Positions 7,875-14,824 of a stretch of 64,000 bases of DNA are shown here, one piece after another (position 1 is the first letter of the stretch; each line of letters begins with the position of its first letter). The DNA lies in assembly GCF_041262165.1 (NCBI RefSeq), contig NZ_JBGCBY010000006.1, forward strand, positions 62,001 to 126,000. Reading direction: 5' to 3'. Made by a program: the position numbers and the translations under genes. The notes under the pieces are model-generated. The model saw only the letters and a program-made list of their open reading frames with translations. It ran no database searches and was not told the DNA's origin. Source of the DNA: Streptacidiphilus sp041262165. GTDB taxonomy: Bacteria; Actinomycetota; Actinomycetes; Streptomycetales; Streptomycetaceae.

Positions 7875-8696
7875 GTGCGGATCTGGGTCAACGGCGCGCT
7901 GCAGGACTCCGCCGACGCCAACATCTCCGTTCTCGACCACGGCATGACCGTCGGCGACGGCGTGTTCGAAACCGTGAAGGCCGTCGAAGGCGCCCCATTC
8001 GCCCTCGGCCGCCACCTCGACCGGCTGGAGCGCTCCGCCCGGGGCCTCGGCCTGCCCGAGCCCGACCGCGAGCAGGTCCAGCGGGCCTGCGCCGAGGTGC
8101 TCGCCGCCAACCCGATGTCGCTGGGCCGTCTGCGGATCACCTACACCGGCGGCCTGGCCCCCCTCGGCTCGGACCGGGGCGACAGCGGTCCCACCCTCGT
8201 CGTCGCCCTCGGCGAGGTCAGCCGCCGCCCCGAGACGGCCGCCGTCATCACCGTCCGGTGGACCCGCAACGAGCACAGTGCCGTCGCCGGGCTGAAGACC
8301 ACCTCCTATGCCGAGAACGTCGTCGCCCTCGCCCGCGCCCACGAGTACGGAGCCTCCGAGGCGATCTTCGCCAACACTCAGGGCCGGCTCTGCGAGGGCA
8401 CCGGGTCCAACATCTTCGTCGTCCTCGGCGGCCGCGTGCTGACCCCGCCGCTCGCCTCGGGCTGCCTCGCCGGGATCACCCGCGCCCTCACCCTCCAGTG
8501 GCTCGACGCGGAGGAGGCCGACCTGCCGCTCTCCGTCCTCGAGGAGGCCGACGAGGTGTTCCTCACCGGGACGCTCCGCGACGTCCAGGCCGTCTCCCGC
8601 GTGGACGACCGCCAACTCCCCGGCGCACCCGGCCCCGTCACGGCCAAGGCCGTCGCCGTCTTCACCGAGCGCTCCGCCGCCGACCTGGAGCCCTAG
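7875..8696 (+). CDS. pabC: 4-amino-4-deoxychorismate lyase (aminotransferase class IV)
   Basis: PLP enzyme that releases pyruvate from aminodeoxychorismate to give 4-aminobenzoate. 273 aa, fold-type IV: LDHGMTVGDGVFETVK at 20-35, PLP lysine in GLKTTSYAENV (Lys141), and EGTGSNIFVV near 173 for phosphate binding. GTG start with GGGAGC upstream. It follows pabB closely, supporting this assignment over a branched-chain or D-amino acid aminotransferase, which share the fold. The stop codon TAG at 8694-8696 lies inside the terminal inverted repeat of the MITE-like element, so an insertion may have set the present C-terminus. Confidence 0.88.
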   Translation: MRIWVNGALQDSADANISVLDHGMTVGDGVFETVKAVEGAPFALGRHLDRLERSARGLGLPEPDREQVQRACAEVLAANPMSLGRLRITYTGGLAPLGSDRGDSGPTLVVALGEVSRRPETAAVITVRWTRNEHSAVAGLKTTSYAENVVALARAHEYGASEAIFANTQGRLCEGTGSNIFVVLGGRVLTPPLASGCLAGITRALTLQWLDAEEADLPLSVLEEADEVFLTGTLRDVQAVSRVDDRQLPGAPGPVTAKAVAVFTERSAADLEP

Positions 8697-8915
8697 GAGG
8701 GTGCTGAGGATCTAGGCCGGGCTCGCGGCGTCCTGCGCTCGCGACGACAGCGGCTCCGCCGCGGGCGCTTGCCGCGTTGTCTCCCCCACCCTTCGGGCGG
8801 GAGGTGCCCCCTGGTCGCCCTCTACCAACCACGGTTGGCTCCCTCCTCCGCCTTGCAATCGAAGTCGCAGGACGCCGCTCCCTGATCCGGCCTAGATCCT
8901 CAGCACCCTCCTAGG
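8692..8915. mobile_element. MITE-like element with 29-bp perfect terminal inverted repeats
   Basis: The left end 8692-8720 begins CCTAGGAGGGTGCTGAGG, and the right end 8887-8915 is its exact reverse complement over all 29 bases. A second perfect inverted pair, GCGGCGTCCTGCG at 8725-8737 and its complement at 8866-8878, lies just inside. The 224-bp unit encodes no protein. The interior contains the CTCCCCCACCC/GGGAGGTGCCCCC type of palindrome seen widely between Streptomyces genes. The right end continues as a 20-bp perfect palindrome, 8903-8922, giving a partial outward-facing third copy. A related solo end lies at 3150-3178. Non-autonomous: a transposase would have to act in trans. Confidence 0.75.
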
Positions 8916-8978
8916 AGGGTGCCGGGCCGGTCCGGCCCAGAGCCTCTCCAGTCCAACCCCACCCCGCCGGAGGCCATG

Positions 8979-9827
8979 ATGACCACGACCCTGCGCCCCT
9001 CCAGCGCCGAGACCAGTACGCCCGACGGTGGCCGGAGCCGGGACTTCGCCGTCTGCGTCAACGGCCGCCCGGTCGGCGGCCTGCAGCTCAGCGGGGGCCG
9101 GGAGCCGGGCCTGCGCGCGGGCAGGATCAGCGGACTGACGATCCGTCAGGGCGAGCGGGGGCGTGGCAGGGGCACCGTCGCCGCCCTGGCCGCCGAGGAG
9201 GTGCTGCGCTCCTGGGGGTGCGTGCGCGTCGACGCCGAGCTCGTCGAGGACTCCGACACCCCCTCGGCCCTCCGCTTCGCCGGGGCGCTCGGCTACCAGG
9301 TCCGCTCCCGCAACATGGCCAAGACCCTCCCGGCCGAACCCCCGGCGCTGCCCGAGGGAGTCCGGCCCCGGGTGATCGACGACGAGGAGTACCCGACCTG
9401 GCTCGCCCGGGCGTCGGCCGGGCATGTCGAGTCGCTGATCGGCGCCGGACTGCGCGAGGAGGACGCCCGAGCCAGGTCGGAGTCCGACCATCGGACGCTG
9501 CTCCCCGCCGGGCCGCACACGCCCGGCACCGTGCTGCGCTGGCTGGAGGCCGACGGGGTCCGTGTCGGCGCGCTGTGGGTGGCCCTGATCTGGGCGCAGC
9601 ACCCCGACGGACGCGACCTCGCCTGGGTGTTTGACGTCGAGGTGCTGCCGGACCACCGGGGCCGGGGTCACGGCCGGTCGCTGATGCTGCTCGCCGAGCG
9701 CGAGTGCCTCGCCGCCGGGGTGGGCCACCTGGGCCTGAACGTCTTCGCCGACAACGTCCCGGCCAACGCCCTCTACCGTTCGCTCGGGTACGAGACCTAC
9801 CGAACGACCGTGTTCAAGTACCTGTGA
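8979..9827 (+). CDS. GNAT acetyltransferase with two tandem GNAT domains
   Basis: Acetyl-CoA dependent N-acetyltransferase of about 282 aa. The C-terminal domain is complete, with VFDVEVLPDHRGRGHGRSLM for pyrophosphate binding and NVFADNVPANALYRSLGYET as motif B. An N-terminal half has a second, looser copy: GLTIRQGERGRGRGTVAALA followed by TPSALRFAGALGYQ. Such duplicated GNATs usually keep one active site. The ATG at 8979 has GGAGG five bases upstream; the adjacent ATG at 8976 is the alternative. The gene starts only 63 bases after the MITE-like element, so its promoter may lie within the repeat. Acceptor unknown. Confidence 0.85.
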   Translation: MTTTLRPSSAETSTPDGGRSRDFAVCVNGRPVGGLQLSGGREPGLRAGRISGLTIRQGERGRGRGTVAALAAEEVLRSWGCVRVDAELVEDSDTPSALRFAGALGYQVRSRNMAKTLPAEPPALPEGVRPRVIDDEEYPTWLARASAGHVESLIGAGLREEDARARSESDHRTLLPAGPHTPGTVLRWLEADGVRVGALWVALIWAQHPDGRDLAWVFDVEVLPDHRGRGHGRSLMLLAERECLAAGVGHLGLNVFADNVPANALYRSLGYETYRTTVFKYL

Positions 9828-9859
9828 ATCACGTACGTACAACCTGGAGTGCGTCCCGA

Positions 9860-10351
9860 CTACGCTTGGTCCAGTAGCTGCATGATCCGCTCGCGCAGCC
9901 CCTCCTGGCTCTTCCCGCCGTCGAGTCGCTTCCCGGCGACGACGTACGTGGGCGTGCCGGTCATGCCGAGGGCCTTGCCCTCGGCAAGGTCGGCGTCAAC
10001 GACCAGCATGTGCCGTCCGTCGATCAGCGCGGTGTCCATCTCCTCGGCGTCCAGGCCGAGTTCCCGCGCCACCTCGACCAGCAGCGCCTCGCCGCGCGCG
10101 GCCAGCTCGTCGGTCCTGGCCAGCACCGCTTCGACGTACGGCCAGCCTTGGCCCTGTGCGAATGCCTCCTCGGCCGCCTGCGCGGCGGCGAACGCGTGCC
10201 GGTGCTTGTCCAGCGGAAGGTGCCGAAGCACGATCTCCAGCCGGTCGCCGTAGGCGGCGCGCAGCGCGCGCAGGTCGTCCAGGGCGGCGCTGCAGTCGGG
10301 GCACTGCAGCTCGCACCAGTACTCAAGACGAGGGAGGGAACTGTCGGTCAT
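9860..10351 (-). CDS. DsbA-family thioredoxin-fold protein
   Basis: 163 aa. The N-terminus LEYWCELQCPDCSAAL is a thioredoxin-fold strand and helix with a CPDC redox motif (Cys17, Cys20). A helical insertion follows (DKHRHAFAAAQAAEEAFAQGQ), and GTPTYVVAGKR near residue 133 is the cis-proline loop of DsbA/FrnE-like proteins. No signal peptide or membrane segment, so it is probably cytoplasmic, acting as a thiol oxidoreductase or a glutathione-S-transferase-kappa-like protein. The ATG at 10351 is chosen on similarity. The longer open frame upstream to 10918 is antisense to the next gene. Converges on the GNAT gene with 32 bases between stops. Confidence 0.82.
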   Translation of the reverse strand: MTDSSLPRLEYWCELQCPDCSAALDDLRALRAAYGDRLEIVLRHLPLDKHRHAFAAAQAAEEAFAQGQGWPYVEAVLARTDELAARGEALLVEVARELGLDAEEMDTALIDGRHMLVVDADLAEGKALGMTGTPTYVVAGKRLDGGKSQEGLRERIMQLLDQA

Positions 10352-10423
10352 GGTCGACAGTGTCCCATTGCGGGCACCATGGAAGGGACGACAGCACGCT
10401 GGGTGAGCGAAGGAGGCGGGGAC

Positions 10424-10858
10424 ATGACCGCGATCGTGTGCATGGCGCTCTCGGCGGCCGGACTGGTGATCGCGGTACTGACCGCCCTGCGCGGCAGGAT
10501 CCGTGCGGGGCTGCGCTGGGCCGCCGTGGCGCTGGTGCCCACCGGCCTCTACCTGACCGGTCTGATCCCGGTGTTCGACCGGATCGGCCGCAGCCTCGGG
10601 TCGTGGGGGACGCATCTGGTGTTTGACCCGCGGGTGTGGACCGGCGTCGCGATGCTCGGCGTCGCCGTGCTGGTGCTGCTGGCCACCGGGTTCGGCCGCA
10701 GCCGCGCGCCCCGGGCGATGAAGCCGGCGAAGCCGGTGTCCCGTGCAGCGGCGGGTCCGGCGGGAGCCACTCAGGCCCTCGCCCCGGTGAAGCAGCAGCA
10801 GGCCAAGCCCGACGACTTCTCCGACATCGAGGACATCCTCAAGCGGCGCGGGATCTAG
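10424..10858 (+). CDS. conserved hypothetical membrane protein (144 aa)
   Basis: Three likely membrane helices: about residues 2-18, 30-47 and 70-86. A basic Ala/Pro-rich cytoplasmic tail follows, ending in the acidic motif DDFSDIEDILKRRGI, which I recall from homologues in other Streptomyces genomes. The ATG at 10424 follows AAGGAGGCGGGGAC. Divergent from the DsbA-like gene (72 bases between starts). Function unknown; the conserved tail may be a docking site. Confidence 0.75.
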   Translation: MTAIVCMALSAAGLVIAVLTALRGRIRAGLRWAAVALVPTGLYLTGLIPVFDRIGRSLGSWGTHLVFDPRVWTGVAMLGVAVLVLLATGFGRSRAPRAMKPAKPVSRAAAGPAGATQALAPVKQQQAKPDDFSDIEDILKRRGI

Positions 10859-10881
10859 GGCGGGCGGGCCCTCGGCCCTAG
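10855..10881. terminator. bidirectional terminator between convergent genes
   Basis: CTAGGGC at 10855-10861 pairs with GCCCTAG at 10875-10881. The stop codons of both convergent genes are part of the stem. Confidence 0.5.
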
Positions 10882-11507
10882 ACCGGCACGCCGGTGTCGA
10901 CTCCAGGCATGTCGACAACTGGCACGTCGACCGCCGGCAGGTCGTCCGCTGCCTCCGCCGCCGTGCGCTGCCGCGCCCGGTAGGCGGCCACGTGCAGCCG
11001 GTTGCCGCAGGTGCGGCTGTCGCAGTAGCGGCGGGACCGGTTGCGGGACAAGTCCACGAAGACCCGGGCGCAGTCGGGAGCCTCGCAGGGCCGCAGCCGC
11101 TCGCGCTCCCCGGCGACGATGATGAACGCCAGCGCCATCCCGGCCTCCACCGCCAGGTGGTCCGCCAGCGCGGCGCAGGGCGCGAAGTAGTGCATGTGCC
11201 AGTCGTGGCCGTCGTGGTCGGTCAGCCGGGGCGTGGTGCCGGCCTGTGCCAGCATCGTGTTGACCATGTCCGCGGCCACCTGCGTCGAGCGTGCCCGGAA
11301 CACGTCCTGGAACTGGCTGCGGACGCGCCGCACCGCGTCCAGGTCGACGGCCGCGAGCGTCCCCACCTCGCTGACCTCGTGGCGCACGACGAAGCCGCGC
11401 AGGGCCGCGAGGTCAGGCAGCCCCTCCTGCCCGCAGGCCTCCGGGGCCGTGTTCACCAGGTCCACCAGCACGTCGAGGGCGCACTGGGTGTCGTGGGTGA
11501 TCAGCAC
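10878..11507 (-). CDS. CGNR zinc-finger regulator (ABATE-domain protein)
   Basis: 209 aa. The N-terminal alpha-helical ABATE domain starts with VLITHDTQCALDVLVDLVNT. The C-terminal CGNR finger is CEAPDCARVFVDLSRN...RRYCDSRTCGNR, with four Cys for zinc, followed by a basic helix for DNA contact. Such proteins are proposed stress-related transcription factors, but no target is established here. The GTG at 11507 has AGGGAG upstream and fits homologues. The 62 extra in-frame codons reaching to 11693 lie over the ssgB terminator and are rejected. Converges on the membrane-protein gene. Confidence 0.85.
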   Translation of the reverse strand: MLITHDTQCALDVLVDLVNTAPEACGQEGLPDLAALRGFVVRHEVSEVGTLAAVDLDAVRRVRSQFQDVFRARSTQVAADMVNTMLAQAGTTPRLTDHDGHDWHMHYFAPCAALADHLAVEAGMALAFIIVAGERERLRPCEAPDCARVFVDLSRNRSRRYCDSRTCGNRLHVAAYRARQRTAAEAADDLPAVDVPVVDMPGVDTGVPV

Positions 11508-11607
11508 GTCGAGACTCCCTGGCTCGGCGTTGCGCCCGGCGCCCTGTGGCATCCGGGTCGTAGGGCGCGACTCTACCCCTGACGAGGGCCGCAGGGCCGA
11601 AGACGCG

Positions 11608-11645
11608 GGAGCCGCCGCAGTCCCAGTGCGGACTGCGGCGGCTCC
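11608..11645 (-). terminator. terminator of ssgB
   Basis: Perfect 16-bp G+C-rich stem (GGAGCCGCCGCAGTCC and its complement) with a 6-base loop, 78 bases beyond the ssgB stop codon. Confidence 0.7.
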
Positions 11646-11722
11646 GGTCGTGCGAGTCAAACGGGTAGTGCGATCCGTGCCCCCGAGTAGCACGGCTGCG
11701 CACGGTCGAAGGGACGGGCGCT

Positions 11723-12136
11723 TCAGCTCTCCGCGAGGATGTGGGAGAGCTCCCGGTCGAGATCGAAGTGACGATGCTCGGTGCCGGGCGGCACCGCGGC
11801 GTCGGTTCGCTTGAGGAACGACTCCAGCGCTCGCGCCGGGGCTTCCAGTAGGGCTTCTCCTTCCGGAGAGCTCAGGGCGATGCAGACGACTCCTTGTCCG
11901 TGGCTGCGTGAGGGCCAGACACGGACGTCGCCGGTCCCGGTCGGCCGGTGCAGCCCCTCCGCAAGGAGGTCGCGGGCGAACACCCAGTCGACGGTTTCAT
12001 CGGCGCCCGTGTGGAAGGTGGCGTGCACGGCATAGGGGTCGGCGGTGTCGTAGCGCAGGCCCGCGGGGACGGGCAGTGATGACTCGCTCGACACGATGAG
12101 GCGCAGGTGCAGCTCGCAGCTGACCGTGGTGTTCAT
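11723..12136 (-). CDS. ssgB: sporulation and cell-division protein SsgB
   Basis: Actinobacterial SsgA-like protein that positions FtsZ rings at sporulation septa. 137 aa, the usual length for SsgB, and the sequence matches what I recall of the highly conserved orthologues nearly throughout: MNTTVSCELHLRLIVSSES at the start, GTGDVRVWPSRSHGQGVVCIALSSP in the middle and RHFDLDRELSHILAES at the end. Start ATG at 12136; the 43 additional in-frame codons upstream are not conserved. In Streptomyces coelicolor ssgB is transcribed by the stress sigma factor SigH, and here a GGGTAC resembling its -10 element lies at 12248-12253 on the minus strand, without a convincing -35. Confidence 0.95.
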   Translation of the reverse strand: MNTTVSCELHLRLIVSSESSLPVPAGLRYDTADPYAVHATFHTGADETVDWVFARDLLAEGLHRPTGTGDVRVWPSRSHGQGVVCIALSSPEGEALLEAPARALESFLKRTDAAVPPGTEHRHFDLDRELSHILAES

Positions 12137-12421
12137 AAGCGCCAGGGCCTTTCGCTCAGTGTGCGCTCGGGGATCGCACGTCGGCGAACGGACCATCCCA
12201 CCTCGGCGACCGGTGTAAACCCCTCTGTCCTGATTAGTGCCCACCTGGTACCCCTTCCGGCGCATCCGTCACGGTAGTCACACAGGTTTCAAGGTCTTGA
12301 TCCCACAAGGTCGGAGAACGACAGTTCTGGGTGCATTTCCGGTCACGCACGGGCACCACCCGAGCGGCCGGGGAAGGTCATGAGCAGGTCGTTCGATGCG
12401 GTAGTGTTTTCACTGCACCGG

Positions 12422-12493
12422 GCGCGATTAGCTCAGTGGGAGAGCGCTCCGTTCACACCGGAGAGGTCGCTGGTTCGAACCCAGCATTGCGCA
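12422..12493 (+). tRNA. tRNA-Val (CAC), copy 1
   Basis: GCGCGAT/ATTGCGC acceptor stem with one G-U pair, anticodon loop TTCACAC (CAC) on a CTCCG/CGGAG stem, T-loop TTCGAAC. 72 bases, CCA not encoded. Single-gene unit with its own terminator. Confidence 0.95.
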
Positions 12494-12499
12494 CAGCGA

Positions 12500-12532
12500 G
12501 AAGCCCCGTAGGTCACTGACCTGCGGGGCTTC
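12500..12532 (+). terminator. terminator of tRNA-Val copy 1
   Basis: GAAGCCCCG-TAGGTCA pairs with TGACCTG-CGGGGCTTC, a long near-perfect hairpin ending 39 bases after the tRNA. It lies head-on against the isochorismatase-like gene and may serve both. Confidence 0.75.
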
Positions 12533-12548
12533 GTCGTCGTTCGCCGGT

Positions 12549-13073
12549 TCAGCCGAAGGTGATCTCTCCGGAGGGGACCACGGTGGCACCGGCCGCGGCC
12601 AGTTCCCGTTCCACCGCCGCGGAGACCTCGGCGGCCGGTTGCTCGCCGGGATAGGTGGCATGGGCACCGCGGGCGACGGTCACTCGGTGTCCCCGCGCCA
12701 GTGCGGCGAGCGAAGTAGTGCGCACGCAGTAGTCACTCTGCATGCCCGCGACGATCAGGGCGGTGCCGGCCGGGATCAGTTCGCCGAGGCCGGTGCCCGC
12801 GAAGCTGTCCTGGCTGAACTTGTCGATCACGTGCTCCTCGGGGAAGGGCTCGTGCACCAGTTCCCAGCCCCGGCTGCCGGGAAGGTCCGGATCGTCCGCC
12901 CCGCCGTTGTTGCGCACGTGCACGATCGTGGCGCCGGCCGTGCGGGCCCGGGTGAGCAGGTCGGCCAGGGCAGGAGCGACGGAGTCGGCGTCGGGGACCG
13001 GCTCGGGGGGTTCCAGCATGTTGCGTTGGACGTCGATCGGAGAAGTGCCGTGGTCATGCTGGGACGGTAGCAC
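12549..13073 (-). CDS. isochorismatase-family cysteine hydrolase, frameshifted at its N-terminus
   Basis: The body is a clear isochorismatase/nicotinamidase-like hydrolase: IDVQRNML with the catalytic Asp, a Lys in IDKFSQDSF, and the nucleophile Cys in GMQSDYCVRTTSLAALARGH. The expected start MTTALLVIDVQ is broken. The ATG at 13057 reads MTTALL and then enters another frame, because one base is missing in front of the Asp codon (CTTCTCCGATCGAC where 15 bases are expected). The in-frame alternative is a GTG at 13073 giving VLPSQHDHGTSPIDVQ, without a ribosome-binding site and without the first beta strand. Either a pseudogene, a start shift, or a sequencing error. Substrate unknown. Confidence 0.7.
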   Translation of the reverse strand: MLPSQHDHGTSPIDVQRNMLEPPEPVPDADSVAPALADLLTRARTAGATIVHVRNNGGADDPDLPGSRGWELVHEPFPEEHVIDKFSQDSFAGTGLGELIPAGTALIVAGMQSDYCVRTTSLAALARGHRVTVARGAHATYPGEQPAAEVSAAVERELAAAGATVVPSGEITFG

Positions 13074-13150
13074 GCATGTTCGATTAACGGCGGGCGGAAA
13101 CGGATTTAGGCCCGAGGCGGGGGCGATGCTAATGTTCTTTCCGCAGCCCG

Positions 13151-13225
13151 GCGCGATTAGCTCAGTGGGAGAGCGCTCCGTTCACACCGGAGAGGTCGCT
13201 GGTTCGAACCCAGCATTGCGCACCA
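13151..13225 (+). tRNA. tRNA-Val (CAC), copy 2
   Basis: The 72-base body (13151-13222) is identical to that of copy 1 at 12422-12493. Here CCA is encoded at 13223-13225. A TAATGT -10-like hexamer lies at 13130-13135. Confidence 0.95.
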
Positions 13226-13234
13226 CAGGCACCT

Positions 13235-13260
13235 GAAGGCCCCTCAAGCGAGGGGCCTTC
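13235..13260 (+). terminator. terminator of tRNA-Val copy 2
   Basis: GAAGGCCCCT pairs with AGGGGCCTTC around a short loop, ten bases after the tRNA. The converging exonuclease gene ends just beyond. Confidence 0.7.
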
Positions 13261-13293
13261 ACTGGTTGTCCACGGGACCTGTGCAATCGACCG

Positions 13294-14019
13294 TCAGGCC
13301 GCCTGCTCGATCTGACGGCGCAACGGCCATGAGGTGTCCACCAGTTCGGGCGAGCCGCTGCGGCTGAACCACTGCTGCAGCCCCCGCGCCTGGGCCGCGT
13401 ACCAGACCGCCTGACGCAGGTGCAGCTCTGCCGGGGACAGTGCGCCGAGCCGCTCCTCGAAGCGGCTGCCGATCGCCCGGACCAGGTCCAACGCCGCCGT
13501 CGCGTCCGCTGCGGCGTCATGGGCCGCGCCCAACTCCACGCCGTAGTACTCGCACAGGTCGGTCAGCGTGCGGCGGCCCTTGCGGTAGCGGTCCAGATGC
13601 TTGTCCAGCACCCGGGGGTCGACCACCAGCAGTGGCGCGCTCGCCAGGTACTGCCCCAAGGACGAGCCCCGGTGCCGTCGCAACTCCCGGTCCAGCAGCG
13701 TCAGATCGTAGGGCGCGTTCATGATGACCAGAGGCAGGCCGGCCCGTGCGCTGTCGGCCAGGGCGCGCGCGATCTCCTCCACCACCACGCGCGCCGGACG
13801 CCCGTGCTCCCGCGCCCAGGCGTCGGTGAGCCCGTGCACGGCCGTGGCCCCGGCCGGTATCGGCAGCCCCGGATCCGCCGCCCAGTCCTGCCGCCGCACC
13901 GGTCCGCCCCGCGCCTGCTGCACCACCAGGGCGGCCGTCACGATCCGGTCGCGCTCCACGTCCACGCCCGTGGTCTCCGTGTCGAAGGAGGCCAGCGGCC
14001 CCTCGTACCAGTACGTCAT
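13294..14019 (-). CDS. DEDDh 3'-5' exonuclease (DnaQ-like)
   Basis: 241 aa exonuclease of the DNA polymerase III epsilon superfamily. ExoI: SFDTETTG (Asp13, Glu15). ExoII: MNAPYDLTLLDREL. ExoIII: HDAAADATAAL with the DEDDh His and Asp. The AVHGLTDAWAREHG segment is typical of stand-alone epsilon-like proteins. The C-terminal 70 residues (LRQAVWYAAQARGLQQWFSR) match the actinobacterial subgroup. ATG at 14019 with GGGGAGG upstream. It is probably a repair or oligonucleotide-trimming nuclease, not the replicative proofreader. Confidence 0.9.
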   Translation of the reverse strand: MTYWYEGPLASFDTETTGVDVERDRIVTAALVVQQARGGPVRRQDWAADPGLPIPAGATAVHGLTDAWAREHGRPARVVVEEIARALADSARAGLPLVIMNAPYDLTLLDRELRRHRGSSLGQYLASAPLLVVDPRVLDKHLDRYRKGRRTLTDLCEYYGVELGAAHDAAADATAALDLVRAIGSRFEERLGALSPAELHLRQAVWYAAQARGLQQWFSRSGSPELVDTSWPLRRQIEQAA

Positions 14020-14205
14020 GGCTGCCTCCCCGTCCGGTGATCACAAGTCCGATGGTCACACCCAGGTGATACCCGGTCACCCTGCGCATCCAATCCTGTC
14101 CCGGCCCTCGGATCCGTTTCGCCGCGCACCGCAGCGGAGACAACAGAAGTGACGGCTCGTCCGGTCCGGACGGACGGCCGCCGGTCAACGGGGAAGACGA
14201 CAGCG

Positions 14206-14787
14206 ATGGCGCTGACACAGCCCGATCCGGCCACGCCGCCCACGGGGTGGAGCGGGGTCGGCACAGGGCAACCGATGCGAGGTCAACTCGCGGTCACCTC
14301 CTGCATGGAGACGCTCCAAGTGGGATACCTGCACGCGGTCGCTGCCGCGGCGGGCTGCGCGCTGTCCTCTCCCTTTCCCGACAACGGGATCGACTGGCAC
14401 GTCAGCCACGGCAGCGACGCGCACACCGAGGACGACGAGGCCACCATCAAGGTCCAGCTCAAGTGCACCTACCAGATCGCGGCGAACCCGACCGGGCCGT
14501 ACTTCAGCTTCACCCTCGACAACGAACATCTGCGCAAACTCGCCCACACCCGGGTGGCGGTCCACAAGATCCTGGTGGTCATGCTGGTGCCCAGGGAGGT
14601 CGACCAGTGGCTGCTGGCCCGCCCGGACCGGCTGGAGCTGCGACACTGCTGTTACTGGGTGAACCTCGCCGGACACCAGGTCACCGGCAAGCGGCGGACG
14701 AATGTCCGGATTCCGACCGAGCAGGTCTTCGACGACCGAGCGCTGTGCGCCATCATGGCGCGAGTGGGAGCAGGGGAACGTCCTTGA
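14206..14787 (+). CDS. DUF4365 domain protein
   Basis: 193 aa. After a short variable N-terminus the DUF4365 region begins at CMETLQVGYLHAVAAAAGC and runs to the end: PDNGIDWHVSH, IKVQLKCTYQ, HLRKLAHTRV, ILVVMLVPRE and RRTNVRIPTEQVFDD. The D..I..Q(L)K pattern resembles restriction-nuclease-like (PD-(D/E)XK) cores, and DUF4365 is thought to belong to that superfamily; activity is untested. ATG at 14206; an in-frame upstream start at 14149 would add 19 unlikely codons. 37 bases before the next gene on the same strand, so probably co-transcribed. Confidence 0.8.
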   Translation: MALTQPDPATPPTGWSGVGTGQPMRGQLAVTSCMETLQVGYLHAVAAAAGCALSSPFPDNGIDWHVSHGSDAHTEDDEATIKVQLKCTYQIAANPTGPYFSFTLDNEHLRKLAHTRVAVHKILVVMLVPREVDQWLLARPDRLELRHCCYWVNLAGHQVTGKRRTNVRIPTEQVFDDRALCAIMARVGAGERP

Positions 14788-14824
14788 CAGCCGATTCGGG
14801 ACCGACCCCTGCGGGAGGGAAGAC

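Noticed and set aside
8892..9842. 316-codon minus-strand frame over the GNAT gene
   Set aside because: Antisense shadow. The plus strand has two GNAT motifs and a Shine-Dalgarno-supported start.
14702..14824. 41-codon upstream extension of the 422-aa hypothetical protein
   Set aside because: It would overlap the end of the DUF4365 gene by 86 bases, whereas the GTG at 14825 has a strong GGGAGGG site.
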